9,282 nucleotides of DNA from Bacillota bacterium (GTDB taxonomy: Bacteria; Bacillota_A; Clostridia; Lachnospirales; Lachnospiraceae), in the NCBI GenBank assembly GCA_023443925.1, contig JAEZSL010000140.1:1-9282 (forward strand). Direction: 5' to 3'. The position numbers and the translations under genes are program-made. The first letter of the stretch is position 1, and each line of letters starts with the position of its first letter. Positions 6,648-9,282 of the stretch are shown here, one piece after another. The notes beneath the pieces are model-generated. The model was not told where the DNA came from. It saw only the letters and a list, made by a program, of their open reading frames with translations, and did not search any database.

Positions 6648-7059
6648 AATGCCCTTTTAAACGTATCTTTTTCCCTCCGAAGATTTTCAGCTATCCTCAG
6701 TATGACTGCTCGGATAGCTCGTCCAGGGATACGGTGGCATATGAGGATCAAATCCTCGCTGCCATAGCGAAGGAAAACCGGCACTTTGAGCATATAGCTG
6801 AAGAACTGTAGTGCCTTCAACTGCACAAAACTGAGTAAAAGTGGCACCGATACTTTGATGGATTTTAATGTAATATTTGTTGAATGCTGGTACTTTGTAA
6901 AGTATAATTAACAAGAGCTATCTAAGATGAGACATAAATACGGCATTATCAAATCCGGCAATGGGTGGCCTCACGGCGAATGACCGTTAGTGTGATTAGG
7001 TAAATGAGAATAAAGATTGTACGGTTTCTGTGGGACTGGAACGGTAGTGAGGAGGAGTT
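6648..7059. other. Gene-poor stretch with clustered hairpins
   Basis: No gene is supported with confidence. Three inverted repeats follow each other: AGCTATCC/GGATAGCT (6689-6719), TGGCA plus GAGGAT closing on CAA with ATCCTC and TGCCA (6735-6764), and GGCACT/AGTGCC (6780-6815). A minus-strand frame runs from about 6910 to 6587 with a helix-like segment (RAIRAVILRIAENLRREKD), but it has no ribosome binding site and its end overlaps the terminator at 6610-6647. A short plus frame at 6912-6983 reads MRHKYGIIKSGNGWPHGE and may be a coding scar. The GAGGAGGAG at about 7048-7056 belongs to the next gene. Confidence 0.4.
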
Positions 7060-7710
7060 ATGGATTATTTTCATGAAATGATTGAAAAGATTAGAAAAAG
7101 ACCAGGACTGTTTTTGGGTAGTTGCAGCATAACTGTATTATGGATGTTTCTCCAGGGCTACAGCATGGCTCTATACGATATGAAGGCAGAAGAAAGCTTA
7201 AAAAAGCTCCAACCGCTCCCTTTCTCATTGTTCAACAGTTTTGCCGCAAACCGCTGCATCAAACCGGGCTCCCAATCCGGAATGGGTTGGCATACAATTA
7301 TTTTGAATCAATGTGAAGGTGATGAGAAAAAGGCACTGGACACTTTTTTTGAGCTTTATGATGAATTTATAGCCCTAAAAATAATACGGTGCTACAAAAC
7401 TGTTTTCACTGAAAATGATTTACGGAGCGATGACGCTGCTTACGAATCTGCCAAAGATAAAATGGAGGATGAAACTTGGCCTGTATATATGCTCCATCCG
7501 ATCGAGGCTTATATGATAGAATTATCCGATCAGGCGGGGTTTGTTGAGGTTGTATGCACGGAGTCGAATAGCCATTTAGATATGTGGATGAAACCTTCAA
7601 AGTCTTTCTGCGAAGAGGAAATCAAGCATTATATTAGAGATTCAAGAGAGCTATTTTGGCAGGAAATTGAATGGAATGAGGCTCTAATAAATGATCTGGT
7701 AATTTGGTAA
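7060..7710 (+). CDS. Uncharacterised protein, possible immunity-type, 'RKRPGLFLG' N-terminus
   Basis: The gene encodes 216 residues; GAGGAGGAG stands 3-11 nt before the ATG. I do not recognise a named domain. Residues 1-35 (MDYFHEMIEKIRKRPGLFLG followed by a Ser/Thr segment and LQGYSMAL) recall a group of small Firmicutes proteins that open with 'IRKRPGMYLG' and a helix ending in 'GY'. A middle segment, GMGWHTIILNQCEGDEKKAL then FFELYDEF (about 74-107), fits the same group. The second half is acidic, with PVYMLHPIEAYMIELSDQ and a Trp-rich end (FWQEIEWNEALINDLVIW). No signal peptide or membrane helix is present, so it is cytoplasmic. It is the first gene of a same-strand run with an ankyrin remnant and a SUFU gene, families often found as immunity genes, which suggests but does not prove a similar role. 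The RPG(M/L)(Y/F)(I/L)G motif resembles GyrB, but no ATPase fold motifs follow. Confidence 0.8.
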   Translation: MDYFHEMIEKIRKRPGLFLGSCSITVLWMFLQGYSMALYDMKAEESLKKLQPLPFSLFNSFAANRCIKPGSQSGMGWHTIILNQCEGDEKKALDTFFELYDEFIALKIIRCYKTVFTENDLRSDDAAYESAKDKMEDETWPVYMLHPIEAYMIELSDQAGFVEVVCTESNSHLDMWMKPSKSFCEEEIKHYIRDSRELFWQEIEWNEALINDLVIW

Positions 7711-7730
7711 TAGAGGAGGAGTAACAATAG

Positions 7731-7847
7731 TACGGTTGGACACGAATCTTTAATCAATTCTGGGGTAAAACTGCTTTGGATTATGCGAAGGAGCACCCCA
7801 AAAAGGATATAGAAAAATACTTGACTTCAATTATATCTATGCAATAA
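7731..7847 (+). pseudogene. Remnant of an ankyrin-repeat gene (start-less, internally deleted)
   Basis: A 38-codon stretch between TAG (7728-7730) and TAA (7845-7847) reads YGWTRIFNQFWGKTALDYAK then EHPKKDIEKYLTSI. GKTALDYAKEHPKKDIEKYL is the last repeat of an ankyrin protein (G-x-TALDxAxxxxxxxIxxxL), and YGWTxIF looks like the beginning of another repeat, so about one or more repeats between are missing. A full Shine-Dalgarno, GAGGAGGAG at 7713-7721, lies upstream, but no ATG, GTG or TTG follows in this frame. The likeliest history is deletion of most of the gene, leaving its ribosome binding site and its 3' end. Ankyrin proteins of this kind occur as immunity proteins next to SUFU and SUKH genes. 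It is not expected to make protein. Confidence 0.6.
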
Positions 7848-7891
7848 CAGCCAGCAATGTAAAAATAAGCGGGTGGACTAGGAGAATTTAT

Positions 7892-8464
7892 ATGGGGATT
7901 TCTAATGAAAATAAGGCAATAGCAAAATTTGCACTCCAGGCTTTTGGGGGAAAACCGAATGTTTCAAAATATTGGGATGATGAGAATGTGAGTAGCGTTG
8001 ACTTGCTAACTGCGGTTAGACCTGATGAAGATATAATATCTTATTCAACGATTGGACTATCCGGTCATTCAATTGACTATAATGTTGATGGAACACCACT
8101 TCGCGTAGAAATTGTAGGGTCATGTGCAGCTAAGTTTGATCAATATCCTAATTTGTTGGCTACTTGTGCATTTTATATCATCAACTCTAAATTTTCTATT
8201 TTCCATGGGAAAATATTTCAGGATATGATAGAGATGTATTTTCCTGCTAGTCAGATGAAGCATGTACTCTTTGTGTCACCATTTCTATGGGAAGATTTAA
8301 AGACACTTGAATTCCCTGATAAGAAAGTAGCATGGTTGCTGGCGGTTCCAATATCGGAGAACGAGTATTTATTTGCACAGGAAAAAGGGACAGAAATGCT
8401 TGAGGAGTTATTCGAGCAAAAGAAAATACAGATATTTGACATTGAGCGAAAATCCATATTATAA
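7892..8464 (+). CDS. Suppressor of fused (SUFU) family protein, probable immunity protein
   Basis: The gene encodes 190 residues. AGGAGA lies 6 nt before the ATG. The SUFU fold is recognised by DIISYSTIGLSGHSI (47-61), the strand RVEIVGSC (71-78), HGKIF and PASQMKHVLFVSPFLWED (118-135), and the C-terminal block KVAWLLAVPISENEYLFAQE then KGTEMLEELFEQKKIQIFDIERKSI (145-189), matching the usual 'PI-x-x-x-E' plus 'G-x-x-x-L' ending in an Asp-x-x-Arg-x-Ser motif. Length is that of a complete single-domain bacterial SUFU protein. There is no signal peptide, so it is cytoplasmic. Bacterial SUFU proteins are known immunity proteins of polymorphic toxin systems and bind the toxin directly; the partner here is not in the window. 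It is the last intact gene of the run that begins at 7060 and is probably co-transcribed with it. A weak hairpin terminator lies 80 nt downstream. Confidence 0.85.
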   Translation: MGISNENKAIAKFALQAFGGKPNVSKYWDDENVSSVDLLTAVRPDEDIISYSTIGLSGHSIDYNVDGTPLRVEIVGSCAAKFDQYPNLLATCAFYIINSKFSIFHGKIFQDMIEMYFPASQMKHVLFVSPFLWEDLKTLEFPDKKVAWLLAVPISENEYLFAQEKGTEMLEELFEQKKIQIFDIERKSIL

Positions 8465-8545
8465 TTACTGTTTAACCTTGGTAGACGAGACTATAAAGAG
8501 CGTCATTTAGTTGGGACTATGATGATTTTGTTAAGATACTGGAAG

Positions 8546-8565
8546 GCTGGAAAACCAGCTGTTTT
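8546..8565 (+). terminator. Weak terminator after the SUFU gene
   Basis: GCTGG (8546-8550) and CCAGC (8555-8559) form a 5-bp stem with an AAAA loop, followed by TGTTTT. It is 82 nt after the SUFU stop. The stem is short, so efficiency is doubtful and the next hairpin may help. Confidence 0.4.
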
Positions 8566-8621
8566 AAGAAAATGAAAACTAAGGAGAACTAAAACGGATA
8601 ATAAGCAAATTGCACAAGACA

Positions 8622-8669
8622 CCCTTATCAAATATTAATGTGATATTTGTAACGATAAGGGGCATTTTA
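8622..8669 (+). terminator. Long stem-loop, probable terminator
   Basis: CCCTTATC (8622-8629) and GATAAGGG (8654-8661) are exact inverted copies. Inside them AAATAT (8630-8635) pairs with ATATTT (8643-8648), leaving GTAAC as a one-sided bulge and a 7-nt apical loop. GCATTTTA follows. Position downstream of the immunity genes and the long stem fit a terminator, but the T-run is only four bases. Confidence 0.45.
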
Positions 8670-9179
8670 GGGAAACTCATAGTTTTATAAATGCAGTAAA
8701 CGCATAACTTAAAAAAGCAGTCATGACTATAATGTAGAAATAAAAGTTGGTATAAAGCTTTAATTAATAAAGATGTATATGTTTTGATAGTAGCTTAAAG
8801 AGCTGTTATAAAATGTATACATCTTTATGTTTGTATAACGGCAAATAATTGCTCTGGAGATCAATAAAATAATTGGTAAAAAATAAAATTTATAGGGATG
8901 ATAGATTAAAAAACGAAGATCCCATTTTTATATTTCTAAGTTGAAACATAGTACTAATTTTATTAATTGTTTCTGAACTTGCAGAACCAATATATTCTGC
9001 TATATATTTGGATTCTTTGTAGTAAAAAGAATAAAATATGTTATGATTTTCTTATAGAAGTTTCATGATTTTGATGATATGATTAAGATACAATATAGTT
9101 GATTTAAATGACAAATGATAAATAGAATATTTTTATGCATTATTTAATGTATAGAAAGCATTCCTATAGAACATGAAAT
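8670..9179. other. AT-rich gene-free stretch, about 510 bp
   Basis: No gene is supported on either strand. The stretch is much richer in A and T than the neighbouring genes and contains the long hairpin at 8767-8828. A minus-strand frame from about 9048 to TAA at 8892-8890 contains KESKYIAEYIGSASSETINK, but it has no start codon with a binding site and cannot be assigned. Such DNA is common between accessory modules in Clostridia. Confidence 0.5.
8767..8828. repeat. 62-bp imperfect palindrome with 13-bp perfect outer arms
   Basis: ATAAAGATGTATA (8767-8779) and TATACATCTTTAT (8816-8828) are perfect inverted copies. As RNA the stem continues through U-G and G-U pairs into GUUUUG against UAUAAAAU, and AGCT (8792-8795) pairs with AGCT (8801-8804) around a 5-nt loop. 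The result is one nearly continuous hairpin. It is not close to any gene end. A terminator, a miniature inverted-repeat element or a cruciform-forming site are all possible. Confidence 0.7.
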
Positions 9180-9209
9180 TTGACAAATAAAAAAATCTCC
9201 CAGTATGAT
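9180..9209 (+). promoter_or_regulatory. Sigma-A-type promoter for the gene at the right edge
   Basis: TTGACA (9180-9185), a perfect consensus -35, is followed after 18 nt by TATGAT (9204-9209). Transcription would begin near 9216, inside the loop of the hairpin described next, so the left arm of that hairpin would not be part of the transcript. Confidence 0.7.
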
Positions 9210-9257
9210 GTATATAAAGTTTGGCGACTTAATACATCAGAAAACAAGGAGATTTTT
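9191..9257 (+). promoter_or_regulatory. Leader hairpin that hides the ribosome binding site
   Basis: AAAAATCTCC (9191-9200) and GGAGATTTTT (9248-9257) are perfect 10-bp inverted copies. Inside them GATGTAT (9207-9213) pairs with ATACATC (9232-9238). The right outer arm contains the GGAG of the Shine-Dalgarno AAGGAG (9246-9251) of the gene starting at 9263. An RNA entering from upstream would fold the hairpin and block translation. RNA from the promoter at 9180-9209 would lack both left arms and stay open. This is the known arrangement that protects several insertion sequences from activation by outside transcription. Confidence 0.65.
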
Positions 9258-9262
9258 AGCAA

Positions 9263-9282
9263 ATGAAAAAACAAAACCATTC
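9263..9282 (+). CDS. Start of an unidentified gene, possibly a transposase (partial)
   Basis: ATG at 9263 opens a frame reading MKKQNH before the window ends. AAGGAG at 9246-9251 lies 11 nt upstream, slightly farther than usual. A consensus promoter and an arm-sequestered binding site precede it, an arrangement typical of insertion-sequence transposase genes, and the preceding AT-rich DNA could include the element's left end. Six residues are too few to name a family, so the transposase idea rests on the leader alone. Confidence 0.45.

Noticed and set aside
6587..6910. Minus-strand open frame with a helix-like segment (RAIRAVILRIAENL)
   Set aside because: It looks partly protein-like, but it has no start with a binding site and its 3' end runs through a very good plus-strand terminator; kept only as a note in the gene-poor entry.
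7090..7120. GyrB-like RKRPG(M/L)(Y/F)(I/L)G motif in the gene at 7060
   Set aside because: The rest of the 216 residues lacks the GHKL ATPase motifs and any topoisomerase domain; the similarity is limited to this short stretch.
8494..8592. Short frame downstream of SUFU reading SFSWDYDDFVKILEGW
   Set aside because: It resembles the end of small immunity proteins only vaguely, has no start, and overlaps the probable SUFU terminator hairpin.
8890..9048. Minus-strand frame with KESKYIAEYIGSASSETINK
   Set aside because: It is about 50 codons in very AT-rich DNA, has no start codon with a binding site, and I cannot match it to a family.

Overview
The window looks like an accessory region of an AT-rich, Gram-positive anaerobe of the Clostridia, most likely a Lachnospiraceae-type genome. 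This rests on the low GC, the strong purine-rich ribosome binding sites (AGGAGGAGG, GAGGAGGAG, AAAGGAGG), the lysine-rich secreted proteins, an AraC regulator divergent from a family 31 glycosidase, and solitary SUKH and SUFU genes. The assignment is inferred from style and gene content; there is no rRNA or tRNA to anchor it.

Layout. Bases 2-403 are the 3' part of a lysine/aspartate-rich protein with seven tandem 5-residue repeats. After a gene-free stretch, 896-2035 encodes a secreted protein with a signal peptide, a Lys/Glu-rich linker, two bacterial Ig-like (BIG_2) domains and a Big_5-like C-terminal domain; a long terminator hairpin follows at 2179-2213. Bases 2214-2578 hold decayed DNA with a fragment resembling a large serine recombinase. 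Next comes a SUKH/SMI1-KNR4 immunity-type gene (2579-3031). It converges on an AraC-family regulator (3148-4026, minus strand), with a shared perfect hairpin between them.

Divergent from the regulator is a family 31 alpha-glycosidase gene (4248-6281). It is complete except for one in-frame TAA at 4809-4811, so it is called a pseudogene, though a sequencing error is possible. A 5'-truncated PhnB/VOC-like fragment (6304-6579) and a very good intrinsic terminator (6610-6647) close this block. The regulator and the glycosidase form a classical sugar-responsive divergent pair.

Bases 7060-8464 hold a same-strand run: an unrecognised 216-residue protein, the start-less remnant of an ankyrin-repeat gene, and a suppressor-of-fused (SUFU) protein. 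SUKH, SUFU and ankyrin proteins are recurrent immunity families of polymorphic toxin systems. The region therefore reads as an orphan immunity-gene island with scars of deletion and no toxin gene in view. The last 800 bases are AT-rich and gene-poor with long inverted repeats. The right edge carries the start of another gene whose Shine-Dalgarno is buried in a hairpin, while its own promoter lies inside that hairpin's left arm. That layout is known from insertion-sequence transposase genes.

No CRISPR array, tRNA, rRNA or recognisable riboswitch was seen. The strongest points for a second look are the promoter-in-hairpin leader at the right edge, the toxin-less immunity cluster with its unknown member, the single-stop glycosidase, and the perfect 22-bp palindrome before the AraC gene.
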